From S139-23 sp047639315 (GTDB lineage: Bacteria > Planctomycetota > GCA-002687715 > DRQF01), in the NCBI GenBank assembly GCA_047639315.1, contig JBLINQ010000006.1, forward strand, positions 7,443 through 71,442: a stretch of 64,000 nucleotides of DNA, given 5' to 3'. Under the pieces are notes generated by a model. That model ran no database searches, was not told the DNA's origin, and worked only from the letters and a program-made list of their open reading frames with translations. Below, piece by piece: positions 9,675 to 18,851 of the stretch. A program made the position numbers and the translations under genes. How positions within the stretch are numbered: the first letter of the stretch is position 1; each line of letters starts with the position of its first letter.

Positions 9675-9916
9675 GCGTGTTCCTTTGCATTGAACCGCCA
9701 TCAAGAGAGGTTTGTTGCCAAAACTCCAGACGTCAACTGCGCCAACATGGACCCCAAGAAATTTTCATATGGTGATGTGAAGGTGACATCGAGAATTCCT
9801 GGCAAAGTTCTTCATCTACTGGTTGACCATGCACGATCTCAATTATTAAGATTTTGGTGACTTGTCGGATTAGTTGCTGGCAACGATGACAACGGGAATG
9901 AAAAGAAGGCCAAGAC

Positions 9917-10441
9917 ATGACTGATAAGAACAAGACAGTGGCTCAACTCTTGGCAGAATTGCCGGAAGATCGTCGCAAATGTATGAAGGCCATGCGCAAA
10001 GCGATCAAGGACAACATTGATCCCCTGTTCGAGGAAGGGGTCCAGTCCGGCATGATCTCATTCCATCTTCCTCACAAAGTCTATCCGGCTGGTTATCACT
10101 GCAACCCCAAAACCCCCGTGCCATTTGTGGCCTTGGCGTCACAAAAGAACCATATGGGCATCTACTTGTTCTGTGTCTACACCGTGCCGGGTGAACCCGA
10201 GGCTTTTGCAGCGGCATGGAAGAAGAATGGACGTAAACTCGACATGGGAAAGTCGTGCGTACGAGTCAAAAAGTTTGAGGACATCGATCTCGACGTCTTG
10301 GGCAAGACCATCAAGAAGATGACCGCCAAAAAATTCCTAAGATGCTACGAGGCCATCATTCCAGAATCGAAACGTCCAAAGGCTGCGGCGACTAAGAAAG
10401 CCACAAAGAAAAAGGCAGCAAAGAAAACAGCCAGAAAGTAA
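9917..10441 (+). CDS. DUF1801 domain protein with Lys/Ala-rich histone-H1-like tail
   Basis: The 174-residue protein has a DUF1801 (YdhG-like) core in residues 1-150, recognisable from the order LPEDRRKCMKAMRKAI, FEEGVQSGMISFHLP, VALASQKNHMGIYL and KSCVRVKKFEDIDLDVLGK. The last 25 residues are a repeated Lys/Ala tract (KAAATKKATKKKAAKKTARK), which resembles bacterial histone-H1-like tails that bind DNA or RNA. The DUF1801 function is not settled. A terminator follows at 10465. The core call is fairly sure; nucleic-acid binding by the tail is inference. Confidence 0.8.
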   Translation: MTDKNKTVAQLLAELPEDRRKCMKAMRKAIKDNIDPLFEEGVQSGMISFHLPHKVYPAGYHCNPKTPVPFVALASQKNHMGIYLFCVYTVPGEPEAFAAAWKKNGRKLDMGKSCVRVKKFEDIDLDVLGKTIKKMTAKKFLRCYEAIIPESKRPKAAATKKATKKKAAKKTARK

Positions 10442-10464
10442 CCGACGTGCTGAGCTAATAAAAA

Positions 10465-10499
10465 GGGCCCGTCTCTTTGTCAAGAAACGGGCCCCCTTA
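10465..10499. terminator. Rho-independent terminator between convergent genes
   Basis: GGGCCCGT (10465-10472) pairs with ACGGGCCC (10487-10494), with A-rich sequence before and T-rich sequence after. It probably serves both the DUF1801 gene and folE2. Confidence 0.8.
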
Positions 10500-10523
10500 T
10501 TAATTCATGCTGTCAACGTCGTC

Positions 10524-11333
10524 TTAGAATCTCTCGACGTAAGCGTAAGCCGAGTGATTGTGAATCGACTCAAAATTCTCAACCTCGACGGAATAACCTT
10601 CGACCCTAGAGTCAGCGGCAAGTAGCGAGGCGACGTCGCGAACGAGGTCTTCGACAAACTTCGGATTATCGTAGGCGCGTTCGGTAACGTATTTCTCGTC
10701 CGGACGTTTTAGGACTCCGTAGAGGTCGCAAGAGGCTTGCCCTTCGACCAATTCAATCAACTCTTCCATCCAGATAAACTGGCTGGCTTTGACAGTGACC
10801 GTCACGTGCCCACGCTGATTGTGCGCTCCGCGTTCCGAAATTTTCTTGGAGCAAGGACAGAGGGTGGTCACCGGCACAAGCAGTCGCAAAAATTGGCTCT
10901 CAACGCCATTTTTGATTTCGCCAATGAGAGTGGCTTGATAGTCCAAGAGTCCTTTGACACCACTGACCGGCGCGCTCTTCTCGACGAAGTATGGGAAGGA
11001 CATTTCGATGTGGCCATTTTCGGCATCGAGTTTCTCGACCATTTCCCGCGTCATCTGTTGGAATGAGCCAACGGTGATCTCAAATTCGTGGTCGTTGAGG
11101 ACCTCGACGAATCGGGACATGTGTGTCCCTTTGAAATTATGAGGCAAACCAACATACATGTTGAAATTGGCTACTGTATGTTGGGAACCACCAGCTCGTT
11201 TCGCGACCTTGACTGGGTGGAGAATATCTTTGATACCCACCTTGTCGATCGCGATCTGACGTTGATCGTGCTCGCCTTGAACATCATCCAAGCTCACGCC
11301 TGACTCGTTCCCACCAGTGTTATTTTCGCTCAT
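10524..11333 (-). CDS. folE2: GTP cyclohydrolase FolE2 (type IB)
   Basis: The 269-residue enzyme converts GTP to 7,8-dihydroneopterin triphosphate, the first step of folate (and often queuosine) synthesis in the cytoplasm. Recognisable family segments are NFKGTHMSRFVEVL, the metal-binding Cys in TLCPCSKKIS, RGHVTVTVK, and the C-terminal ENFESIHNHSAYAY. The ATG at 11333 has AGAGG about 7 bases upstream and is preferred to the 16-codon longer frame. FolE2 can use metals other than zinc and is often kept by organisms facing zinc limitation. It is followed by a shared terminator and lies 138 bases downstream of ileS on the same strand. Confidence 0.95.
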   Translation of the reverse strand: MSENNTGGNESGVSLDDVQGEHDQRQIAIDKVGIKDILHPVKVAKRAGGSQHTVANFNMYVGLPHNFKGTHMSRFVEVLNDHEFEITVGSFQQMTREMVEKLDAENGHIEMSFPYFVEKSAPVSGVKGLLDYQATLIGEIKNGVESQFLRLLVPVTTLCPCSKKISERGAHNQRGHVTVTVKASQFIWMEELIELVEGQASCDLYGVLKRPDEKYVTERAYDNPKFVEDLVRDVASLLAADSRVEGYSVEVENFESIHNHSAYAYVERF

Positions 11334-11471
11334 TCTTCTACCTCTGCGGTCGCTTCGGAAAGCGACAAGAGTTCTGTTCAATCGGTCCGTTTTTGCCCGC
11401 TTTGGGCACCGTTCGATGCTCCACAGGGTATCTCACCCAACCGGAGCACACAAAGCAAGCTCGATTGCTTC

Positions 11472-14400
11472 CTACGAGTCCAACTCCACAGCAATGGTAA
11501 CTTCGCTCGAACCTAAGGTTTGAGTTGATTTCCATGCTCCCTTAGGGGAATCAGAAAACTCGATATTTGTCGCCAGGACTTGATCCTTGATGTAATTCTG
11601 CCACGTTCCGATCGCCGCTTTATTCTCGTCTCCGAGAGCAAACTGGAGCTTGATCTTTTGTGACACATGGAAATCTGCGTCACGACGCATCATCTGAACG
11701 TGGCGGACGAGATCGCGTGCCAAGCCTTCGGATTCTAATTCCGGAGTCATCGTTGTGTCGAGGCAAACAAGCATGTCGTTGGAAGGTAGAGCTTCAATTT
11801 CAAACTGCTCAAGCCCTTCCTTGGGCTCTAACTTCAAATCAAATTCGCCAATCTCAAGAATATATCCACCGGCCGAGATACGGCCATCGTCCATTTGCTC
11901 CCAGTTCCCAGAACGGGTGGCAGCGAGAACGTCTTTCATGTTCTTGCCAAGCTTTGGTCCGATGGTACGAGCGTCGACGTTCAACCTGAAATTGCCCATA
12001 GACTCGAGCGCGCCAGACACTTCGACACTCTTCACATTGACTTCTTCAGTGATCAGATCGAGGAATGGCGTGAGTCCTTCAGCGGCCTCGCCAGCAATGA
12101 CAAGTCGAGATAGTGGGAGACGGGTTCTGATCCGCACGCTACTTCGGATACTCAATCCTGTTGAGCAGATATCGCGGACCCGGTCCATCCGACCGACCAA
12201 TTCATCGTCTTGCGGGAATTCGTTCACGTCAGGCCAATCACTAAGGTGAACACTCTTCTCGCCAGTCAGGCCACAATAAACCTCTTCGGTGATATGCGGC
12301 AAGAATGGCGCAGCAACTTGGCATAAAGTTGTCAGCACAGTGTAGAGCGTGTCGTAAGCGTCTTGCTTGTCAGACGATTCTTCGTCACTCCAAAACCGGC
12401 TCCGGCTACGACGGATATACCAGTTATTTAGCGCGTCCAAGAACCTTCGAAGGACGGTGCAGCTCTCGGCGATGTCATAAGCGTTCATCGCGGTTTCGAC
12501 TTCAAGAACCATTTCCCTGGTCTTCGACAAGATATAGCGATCTAACTGCCCAGTCTGATCGAACCGACGCTTCGCCTTGATGCCGTCGGAGTTCGCGTAG
12601 AGAGTGAAGAAGTAATACGCATTCCAGATTGGATTGATCACCAATCGAACCACGTCTCCGATCCCCTTCCCATCCCGATCAATCGCCAGGTCACCACCAC
12701 GAAGAATCGGGGAAGACACCAGGAACCACCTAAGGGCGTCAGCGCCAATTTCGGCAAAGACGGTCTCAGGGTCTGGATAGTTGCGCAGACGCTTTGAGAG
12801 TTTCTTCCCTTCGCTATCAACCACGACCCCGTGGCAGACGCAATTCTTGAATGGTGGGCGATCGAACAAGGCCGTCGACAAGACCATCATGGTGTAGAAC
12901 CAACCACGCGTTTGAGCGACGTACTCCACGATGAAATCAGATGGAAAGTGGTTCTCAAACCAGTCCTTGTTCTCGAATGGATAGTGCACTTGAGCATAGG
13001 GCATGGAGCCCGACTCAAACCAACAATCCAAAACTTCAGGGACACGCCGCATCATACTCTTGCCACTCGGGTCGTCCGGATTAGGGCGAACCAGTTCGTC
13101 GATAAATGGACGATGCAAATTCGTAGGGCGAACTCCAAAGTCTTTCTCAAGCTCATCTAAGCTGCCGTAGACGTCGATGCGCGGAAATTCTGGATCATCA
13201 CTCTTCCATACCGGCAGTGGAGCTCCCCAGAAACGATTGCGACTGATCGACCAATCTCGTGCTCCTTCGAGCCATTTGCCGAACTGACCGTCACGGATGT
13301 GCTCGGGCATCCAGTTGATCTCTTGATTGAGCTCAACCATACGATCGCGGAAGTCAGTCACTTTGACGTACCACGAGCTCAGAGCCTTGTAGATCAGAGG
13401 CTCATCAGTCCGCCAACAATGAGGATAGTTATGATCGTAGGTCTCCTGACGTATGACCTTCCCTTCCTCTTTCAAGCGCTTGATGATTGGCTTGTTGGCA
13501 TCAAAGACCAGTTGCCCTTCGAAGTCTTTGACTTCGCTGGTGAAACGCCCTCGGTCATCGACGGGGCAGACAATTCCGATGCCGTTCTCTTGGCAAACAA
13601 TCTGATCGTCTTCACCGAACCCCGGTGCCATGTGGACGACGCCAGTTCCTTCTTCGGTGTCGACGAATGCGCCCGGGACAATTCTGAATGCGTTTTCGGC
13701 AACTTCATGATCAACGAAGTAGTCAAACATCGGGAGATATTTTCGGCCGACAAGCTCATGGCCCTTCATGGTGCCGACTTGAATGGCACCGTTTAATTCA
13801 GGCTCGTACTTACCAATGGCAGCTTCAGCAAGGAGAAAGCGCGCGCCATCTTTTTCTAAGATCGCGTAGTCGATCTCCGGCCCGACGCAGATCGCTAAGT
13901 TGCTTGGCAAAGTCCATGGCGTCGTCGTCCAAACAAGAATACGCAACGGCAAGTCTTCACCGGCGACAGGTACTAATTCGAAAGCAACCGTAAGTGCCGG
14001 GTCTTGGCGTGACCGATAGCTGTTGTCCATCCGCGTTTCGAAATTGGACACCGGCGATTCTGCAGCCCACGAATATGGCATGACCCGATGGCCTTCGTAA
14101 ACCAACCCTTTGTCCCAGAGTTGCTTGAAGGCCCACATGACACTTTCCATGTAGGTGAGGTCCATGGTCTTGTAGTCAGAAGAGAAGTCGACCCAACGCC
14201 CCTGGCGCTCGACGTAGTTCTCCCAGTCCTCGGTATACTTGAGAACTGACTTTTCGCAGTGGGCATTGAATTTCTCAATACCGTAGTCTGTAATCGCTTG
14301 ACGACCGGCTATGCCGAGTTCTTTTTCCGACGCCATCTCGGCCGGCAATCCATGGCAATCCCAACCAAAGCGTCGTTCAACGCGCCGTCCCAACATCGTC

Positions 14401-14654
14401 TGGTAGCGAGGAACAATGTCCTTCACGTAACCAGTTAAGAGGTGACCGTAATGTGGTAATCCATTGGCAAAGGGAGGACCATCGTAAAAGACATATTCGT
14501 TGCCCCCATTCTCACCGCGCTCGCGTTGATCGATCGACTCTTGAAACGTCGACTCTTCGCGCCAACGCTTGAGAATCTTCTCTTCGATCGCAGGAAAACT
14601 CGGCTTCGGTTCGACGTCGGGATACGGCTTAGTTTTCGGGTCGGGGGTCGACAT
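11472..14654 (-). CDS. ileS: Isoleucine-tRNA ligase, eukaryote-like type 2
   Basis: The 1060-residue cytoplasmic enzyme charges tRNA-Ile. The class I signature HIGH appears as PHYGH (67-71) in PPFANGLPHYGHLL, followed by RRFGWDCHGLPAE. KMSKS appears as KLSKR (618-622) followed by NYPDP. These variants (FANGLPHYGH, GWDCHGLP, K-x-SKR-x-x-NYPDP) are those of eukaryotic and type 2 bacterial IleRS, not of the common bacterial type 1 with DIHIGH and a C-terminal zinc finger. Type 2 enzymes are known to be naturally resistant to mupirocin. The editing domain sits between residues of about 200 and 400. No T-box-like leader was seen upstream. Confidence 0.97.
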   Translation of the reverse strand: MSTPDPKTKPYPDVEPKPSFPAIEEKILKRWREESTFQESIDQRERGENGGNEYVFYDGPPFANGLPHYGHLLTGYVKDIVPRYQTMLGRRVERRFGWDCHGLPAEMASEKELGIAGRQAITDYGIEKFNAHCEKSVLKYTEDWENYVERQGRWVDFSSDYKTMDLTYMESVMWAFKQLWDKGLVYEGHRVMPYSWAAESPVSNFETRMDNSYRSRQDPALTVAFELVPVAGEDLPLRILVWTTTPWTLPSNLAICVGPEIDYAILEKDGARFLLAEAAIGKYEPELNGAIQVGTMKGHELVGRKYLPMFDYFVDHEVAENAFRIVPGAFVDTEEGTGVVHMAPGFGEDDQIVCQENGIGIVCPVDDRGRFTSEVKDFEGQLVFDANKPIIKRLKEEGKVIRQETYDHNYPHCWRTDEPLIYKALSSWYVKVTDFRDRMVELNQEINWMPEHIRDGQFGKWLEGARDWSISRNRFWGAPLPVWKSDDPEFPRIDVYGSLDELEKDFGVRPTNLHRPFIDELVRPNPDDPSGKSMMRRVPEVLDCWFESGSMPYAQVHYPFENKDWFENHFPSDFIVEYVAQTRGWFYTMMVLSTALFDRPPFKNCVCHGVVVDSEGKKLSKRLRNYPDPETVFAEIGADALRWFLVSSPILRGGDLAIDRDGKGIGDVVRLVINPIWNAYYFFTLYANSDGIKAKRRFDQTGQLDRYILSKTREMVLEVETAMNAYDIAESCTVLRRFLDALNNWYIRRSRSRFWSDEESSDKQDAYDTLYTVLTTLCQVAAPFLPHITEEVYCGLTGEKSVHLSDWPDVNEFPQDDELVGRMDRVRDICSTGLSIRSSVRIRTRLPLSRLVIAGEAAEGLTPFLDLITEEVNVKSVEVSGALESMGNFRLNVDARTIGPKLGKNMKDVLAATRSGNWEQMDDGRISAGGYILEIGEFDLKLEPKEGLEQFEIEALPSNDMLVCLDTTMTPELESEGLARDLVRHVQMMRRDADFHVSQKIKLQFALGDENKAAIGTWQNYIKDQVLATNIEFSDSPKGAWKSTQTLGSSEVTIAVELDS

Positions 14655-14867
14655 GGAATATCTTCTCTCTGGTCCTGAGTGGCCCGAATCGAGCGCCTCA
14701 AAATGATCGCTTCTGCTTCATTGTCACGCCTGCCTCTCAAAACCAATTGGTCCGAGAAAAGCGAGAATGACAGTGTACAAACACCGTCAAGATAGGAAGT
14801 TGTGGCCCTGTCCTCAATGAGCCTCAGGTCGAATGTGATTCCGAGGACTTTCCCCCATCATTGTCCG

Positions 14868-14951
14868 CTGCTCCTCTATGACATCCGCCCAATGCCATAT
14901 GGCCTCTTTAATCCGGCCTCTGGAGAGACGCTCTGGCTGAATCCGCTGTAA
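14868..14951 (+). pseudogene. Remnant of the 412-residue beta-propeller family
   Basis: Translating 14868-14951 gives LLLYDIRPMPYGLFNPASGE then TLWLNPL and a stop. It matches LLLYDTCPILGGLFVPASGE plus TLWVNPL in the gene starting at 15100 and the same segment of the next paralogue. No start or other domain surrounds it, so it is a fragment of a third family member, decayed and truncated by TAA. It lies about 150 bases before the first intact copy, which suggests an old tandem array of three. Confidence 0.75.
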
Positions 14952-15099
14952 GCCTTCGATCACGTGTCGCTTCAAGTAGGTCCCACAATCGATTTTTTTC
15001 GACAATTCACCAAAACAGTTGTTCCCGAAACTCCAAGCCAACCCATCCCTTGATGTATGAGGACGTTTGAGCCTCGTCATTATCTCTTGGGGACTCCAC

Positions 15100-16338
15100 A
15101 TGAAACACCTCACCATACTTGCCTTGGCACTCACCTTGGCCCTTTCCGCCAACCTTAGCGCCCAGGTCGTTTACGTCCTTGACAGCGGACTTCCTGGCGG
15201 CGCTGGCGAGGTTTATTTGCCCAGCCCAGCCTATCCAACAGGCGGCACAGGCCCCTTCGGAGGGATTCCGCTGCAATTGAGTGGCCTCCTGGCTCCCACC
15301 CCTTTTGGTGGCATGACCATCGACCAAACCACGGGATCGGTCTATGCAACGGATGGAGCCGTTATTACGGTTGATGCAAACCCGCTCTACCTGCCGTTCG
15401 GAGCGCTCCCACCTTTCTTTCCGCCTGCACCCGCTCCTCCTTTGCTCTTTGGAACGCCCATCAACGGCATAGCCATAGATTCCATTGCCGGCATCCTATG
15501 GATGACAGATGGCTTTAGCATCGGTGGTTTCGCACCGGGGCCACCCTATCTCCCAGTCGCTCCTGTAGTCCCTTTGGCATTCTTTCTGCCTGGCCCACTC
15601 ACCGGGCTTAGCTGGGACACGTCAACCGGCACTCTGTGGGGCTGTGAGGCTGGAGGCGGCATCTACAACTTCACAGTCGCCGGTGTTGGGGTAGGACCAC
15701 AACCAGTTGCCGTTGTGCCAATCCCTGGCCCTTTTCCTTTGTCTGGCTTAGCCGTCAACGGCACCAATGGCGCTGGGTCGATCGGAGCGCCATTCTGCTC
15801 ATTCCAATTACCTGGCTATCACATCTGCGTCACCGACGGCCCTGCGATCTATGACGCTCTTGCCCCTGCAGCACCAATCTTGGCTAACCCAATCTTTTCT
15901 GGCGCCCCAGTTCGAGGCCTCGCATTCAGCAATGACTTCCAGATCCTAAAGGGTGGAGTTGGCTGCCCATCGACGGGCACCTTCCCATTTGGCGGTTGGG
16001 CCAAGGCGACCCACACCGGCCCAGCTGGTGCCAATGCCATCTCGATGGTTGGTGGCCCGCCCGCGACTCTGACTCTCTTGCTCTACGATACTTGCCCGAT
16101 TTTGGGTGGGCTCTTCGTCCCTGCTTCTGGGGAGACTCTCTGGGTGAATCCCCTGTCCCCAACCTTCGCCTTTGCCCCGCTGTTCACAGACGCTGTCGGC
16201 TCGATCTCCGCCCCCGTCAGCTTCGCCCCAGCGGTCTCCGGAATCACTCTCTGCATGCAATTCGCTGTATTTGACCCTCTGGCACCCCTCGGCTACTGCC
16301 TGTCGGATGCCTTCCAGTTCACCAGCGGCCTCCAGTAA
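15100..16338 (+). CDS. Secreted beta-propeller-like protein with planctomycete-type C-terminal domain (copy 1)
   Basis: The protein has 412 residues from the ATG at 15100 (GGGGA upstream; a longer frame from 15067 lacks a signal sequence at its start). After a signal peptide ending in SAQ come blade-like repeats: GGMTIDQTTGSVYATDG, NGIAIDSIAGILWMTDGF, TGLSWDTSTGTLWGCEAGG, SGLAVNGTNGAG and RGLAFSND. The last 120 residues form a Gly/Pro-rich beta domain ending CLSDAFQFTSGLQ with two Cys. The following gene is a same-length paralogue. The protein is probably surface-exposed or secreted. Function unknown. A strong terminator follows, so each copy seems to have its own transcript. Confidence 0.75.
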   Translation: MKHLTILALALTLALSANLSAQVVYVLDSGLPGGAGEVYLPSPAYPTGGTGPFGGIPLQLSGLLAPTPFGGMTIDQTTGSVYATDGAVITVDANPLYLPFGALPPFFPPAPAPPLLFGTPINGIAIDSIAGILWMTDGFSIGGFAPGPPYLPVAPVVPLAFFLPGPLTGLSWDTSTGTLWGCEAGGGIYNFTVAGVGVGPQPVAVVPIPGPFPLSGLAVNGTNGAGSIGAPFCSFQLPGYHICVTDGPAIYDALAPAAPILANPIFSGAPVRGLAFSNDFQILKGGVGCPSTGTFPFGGWAKATHTGPAGANAISMVGGPPATLTLLLYDTCPILGGLFVPASGETLWVNPLSPTFAFAPLFTDAVGSISAPVSFAPAVSGITLCMQFAVFDPLAPLGYCLSDAFQFTSGLQ

Positions 16339-16355
16339 AGCCTAAGTTCCCGCCA

Positions 16356-16391
16356 TTGAGGTTCGTTGAGAAGCGAACCTCAATTTTTTTT
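16356..16391 (+). terminator. Rho-independent terminator after copy 1
   Basis: TTGAGGTTCG (16356-16365) pairs with CGAACCTCAA (16374-16383), followed by eight T. Confidence 0.93.
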
Positions 16392-16473
16392 GAGAATTCT
16401 GTTCCGGCCTGAGAATCCCAACTCATCCCTCAGTAGAAGAAACCTCATTCGCTCAAACACTGGAGAATACAGA

Positions 16474-17712
16474 ATGAAACGGATTACCCTCGCATCACTT
16501 TGCCTCTTGGCATTTGCAATGATGCTTCCTGCTCAGGTGGTACACGTCTTAGAAAGCGGAACCCCGGGTATCGCCAATGATGTTAACTTGCCGTCGCAAT
16601 TGGACCCGGTCGGGGGCGGGACGCTATTCGGAGCCGAACCACTTCCAGGCAGTGGCGCTTTGTTTCCTGGCCCACTCTCAGGTGGCATGACCATCGACCA
16701 AGTCACAAGCACGATCTACGCATCTGACGGCTTTACGATCACAACAGATATTAATCCTCGATACTTCCCATTCGTCGCCGTCGTCCCATTCCCTGGACCT
16801 CCGGCTCCAGCTCCAGCGATCGTGACGGGTGGTCCTATTACTGGCATGGCCATAGATACAGTCGCCGGCATCCTATGGATGACCGACGGATTTGGCCTGG
16901 CCGGATTTGCTCCGGTGGCACCCTATCCCATGATCGTGCCGCCAGTCCCATTGCCGTTTGTGGCGCCCTTTACCGGCGGTCTCTCAGGCCTTGATTGGGA
17001 GCCTTCATCAGGCACATTCTGGGCTTGTGATCCAACTGGCGGGATCTATCACTTCTTTCTTGGTGGCGCTCCAATCGGACCTCAACCAGTCACATTTGTT
17101 CCGGCAGCGGGACCACTGGGCGGGTTGGCCGTCAATCGCGCCAATGGTGCTGGCTCCATCGGCATTCCATTCTGCTCAACCCAAGCACCAGGGTTTCATA
17201 TCAACGTCACCGACGGATTCATGATTTACGATGCCTTGGCGCCAGGTTCATTCATCCCCAACCCAGCTTCTTCGGGAACACCAGCTCGCGGCCTCGGCTA
17301 TAGCGCAGATTTCCAGGTCGCCTTTGGCGCCGTCGGCTGTCCGACAACCGGAGCTTTCCCATTCGCCGGCATGATGAAAGCAACACACACGGGTCCTGGT
17401 GGCGCCAATGCCATCAAGTTGGTCGGTGGGTCACCTTCAACTCTGTCTCTTTTGCTCTATGATATTTGCCCAGTTCCTGGTGGATTGTTCATCCCAGCAT
17501 CGGGTGAGACCCTCTACATTAATCCATTGTCGCCAACATTCGCGTTCGCCCCCTTCGTTTCCGATGCAGCCGGAAGCGTGACGGTTCCAGTCAGCTATTC
17601 ATTCGCTGCCACTGGCATCACATTCACCCTTCAATGGGCAATTTTTGATGCCTTGGCACCCCTGGGCTATTGCCTGTCTGACGCATTTCAGTTCATCTCG
17701 GGTCTGCCCTAG
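16474..17712 (+). CDS. Secreted beta-propeller-like protein with planctomycete-type C-terminal domain (copy 2)
   Basis: The product also has exactly 412 residues and is colinear with copy 1 from signal peptide to the last residues (CLSDAFQFISGLP). The ATG at 16474 has GGAG about 9 bases upstream. The same blade-like units recur (GGMTIDQVTSTIYASDGF, TGMAIDTVAGILWMTDGF, SGLDWEPSSGTFWACDPTGG). The copies share the conserved ATHTGPGGANAI and ASGETLYINPLSPTFAFAP segments but differ clearly in loops, so the duplication is not recent. The C-terminal region resembles domains found at the ends of many secreted planctomycete proteins, including the peroxidase at 38667. Role unknown. Confidence 0.75.
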   Translation: MKRITLASLCLLAFAMMLPAQVVHVLESGTPGIANDVNLPSQLDPVGGGTLFGAEPLPGSGALFPGPLSGGMTIDQVTSTIYASDGFTITTDINPRYFPFVAVVPFPGPPAPAPAIVTGGPITGMAIDTVAGILWMTDGFGLAGFAPVAPYPMIVPPVPLPFVAPFTGGLSGLDWEPSSGTFWACDPTGGIYHFFLGGAPIGPQPVTFVPAAGPLGGLAVNRANGAGSIGIPFCSTQAPGFHINVTDGFMIYDALAPGSFIPNPASSGTPARGLGYSADFQVAFGAVGCPTTGAFPFAGMMKATHTGPGGANAIKLVGGSPSTLSLLLYDICPVPGGLFIPASGETLYINPLSPTFAFAPFVSDAAGSVTVPVSYSFAATGITFTLQWAIFDALAPLGYCLSDAFQFISGLP

Positions 17713-17729
17713 TGGCTAACGGGCAGCAC

Positions 17730-17768
17730 GCAGGCCCCTACCTTTTGGGTAGGGGCCTGCATTTTTTT
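17730..17768 (+). terminator. Rho-independent terminator after copy 2
   Basis: A perfect 13-bp stem (17730-17742 with 17748-17760) with a 5-base loop is followed by A and seven T. Confidence 0.95.
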
Positions 17769-17808
17769 GCCGCTATCGATCGTTCCGCTTGGGGTAAGCG
17801 GCAGGAGT

Positions 17809-18663
17809 CTACTTCCCGAGGAGATCGCTTAGGCCTTTCTTTAGGCCGTCGCCGAGCTTCTCAACTTCCTTGCCAATCGGAGTGTTGAGGTCTTTCTCAA
17901 GCAGACTATTGAAGTCTTTCTCAAAGCCACCCGAAAGCCGACCGGACAGCTCCTGAAGATTTGGGAGTTGCTTAAGAGCTCCAGTAAAGCCCTTGCCGAT
18001 CGCGCCCGGCAACTGACCCGCACCATCCCCAATCTGAACAAAAACCGCACTCATGACTTGGCTGGCAACATCAGACAAGAGCGCGCCCTTCCCTGATTCG
18101 GACCCCACGTCCTTCAGACGAATCTCAGGAATCTTGAGCGTCACAGGAGGTGCTAATGCGCCAAGGATATTTCCAGTTGGCAGCATCTGGGCCGTGACAA
18201 TCGTATCTGACACAATGATCTCGCGAACGATAAATCGTTTCTGCCCATCATCACTCTCACTCGGCGACTCGCCCTTGCTCAGGGCTTCAAGAATCTTCTC
18301 ATAGTTGCCCTTCATTCCACTCTGCTCCAAATTGACTCGGATCCCCGTCAATTCGAGTTTGGGAATTTCGACAACGTCATCCATCAAGGTTGTGCCACTG
18401 ACCGCAACAAACCCTCGCCCCATTCCGAAGAATGGTTTGTCTGAGTACCCCTCGGGGTTTTCGATTTTGAAGCCGCTCAATTCGCAATTCGAATCGAAGA
18501 GCGAAATATTGATGTCATCGAGAGTCGTAGCGACCCCGAGACGCTCCGTCATGATGGTCTCGATCCCGGCTTTGGCACCGGAGTCGAGCATCTGAATGGC
18601 GACGACGACAAGGACGGTCAAAAGAACTAAGACGCCCACCACAATTTTGAATAGTGTCTTCAT
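17809..18663 (-). CDS. AsmA-like membrane-anchored protein
   Basis: From the ATG at 18663 the product has 284 residues: one N-terminal transmembrane helix (about residues 5-24) and then a periplasmic region with the pattern of AsmA/DUF748-type proteins, seen in VATTLDDINISLFDSNCELS, GFKIENPEGYSDKPFFGMG and EIPKLELTGIRVNLEQSG. Such proteins are linked to outer-membrane lipid transport and assembly. This one is much shorter than typical AsmA members and ends in an amphipathic tail (EKLGDGLKKGLSDLLGK). The in-frame ATG 13 codons earlier lacks a ribosome binding site. The family call is moderate. Confidence 0.6.
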   Translation of the reverse strand: MKTLFKIVVGVLVLLTVLVVVAIQMLDSGAKAGIETIMTERLGVATTLDDINISLFDSNCELSGFKIENPEGYSDKPFFGMGRGFVAVSGTTLMDDVVEIPKLELTGIRVNLEQSGMKGNYEKILEALSKGESPSESDDGQKRFIVREIIVSDTIVTAQMLPTGNILGALAPPVTLKIPEIRLKDVGSESGKGALLSDVASQVMSAVFVQIGDGAGQLPGAIGKGFTGALKQLPNLQELSGRLSGGFEKDFNSLLEKDLNTPIGKEVEKLGDGLKKGLSDLLGK

Positions 18664-18851
18664 TTGTTTTCTCTGCCAATAATTTCGACTTATTTGCATC
18701 ACGCGACGATGATCAACTTAGGTTTCCCAGGTCCTTGGCCCAAGCTGATTGACCGCCTCACCTCAGAGTAGTAAGTTTCGATAGTTAACGCCACGAGAAG
18801 AGAAGGCCATATTGCTGGTGCCATGAGCACCACGAGAATGGAGAAATACCA

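Noticed and set aside
14655..15099. Possible T-box leader of ileS
   Set aside because: No T-box sequence or antiterminator was seen, and T-boxes are mainly found in Firmicutes.
14814..15152. 112-codon minus-strand ORF upstream of ileS
   Set aside because: It is antisense to the propeller-family fossil and to the start of the 15100 gene, with unremarkable composition.
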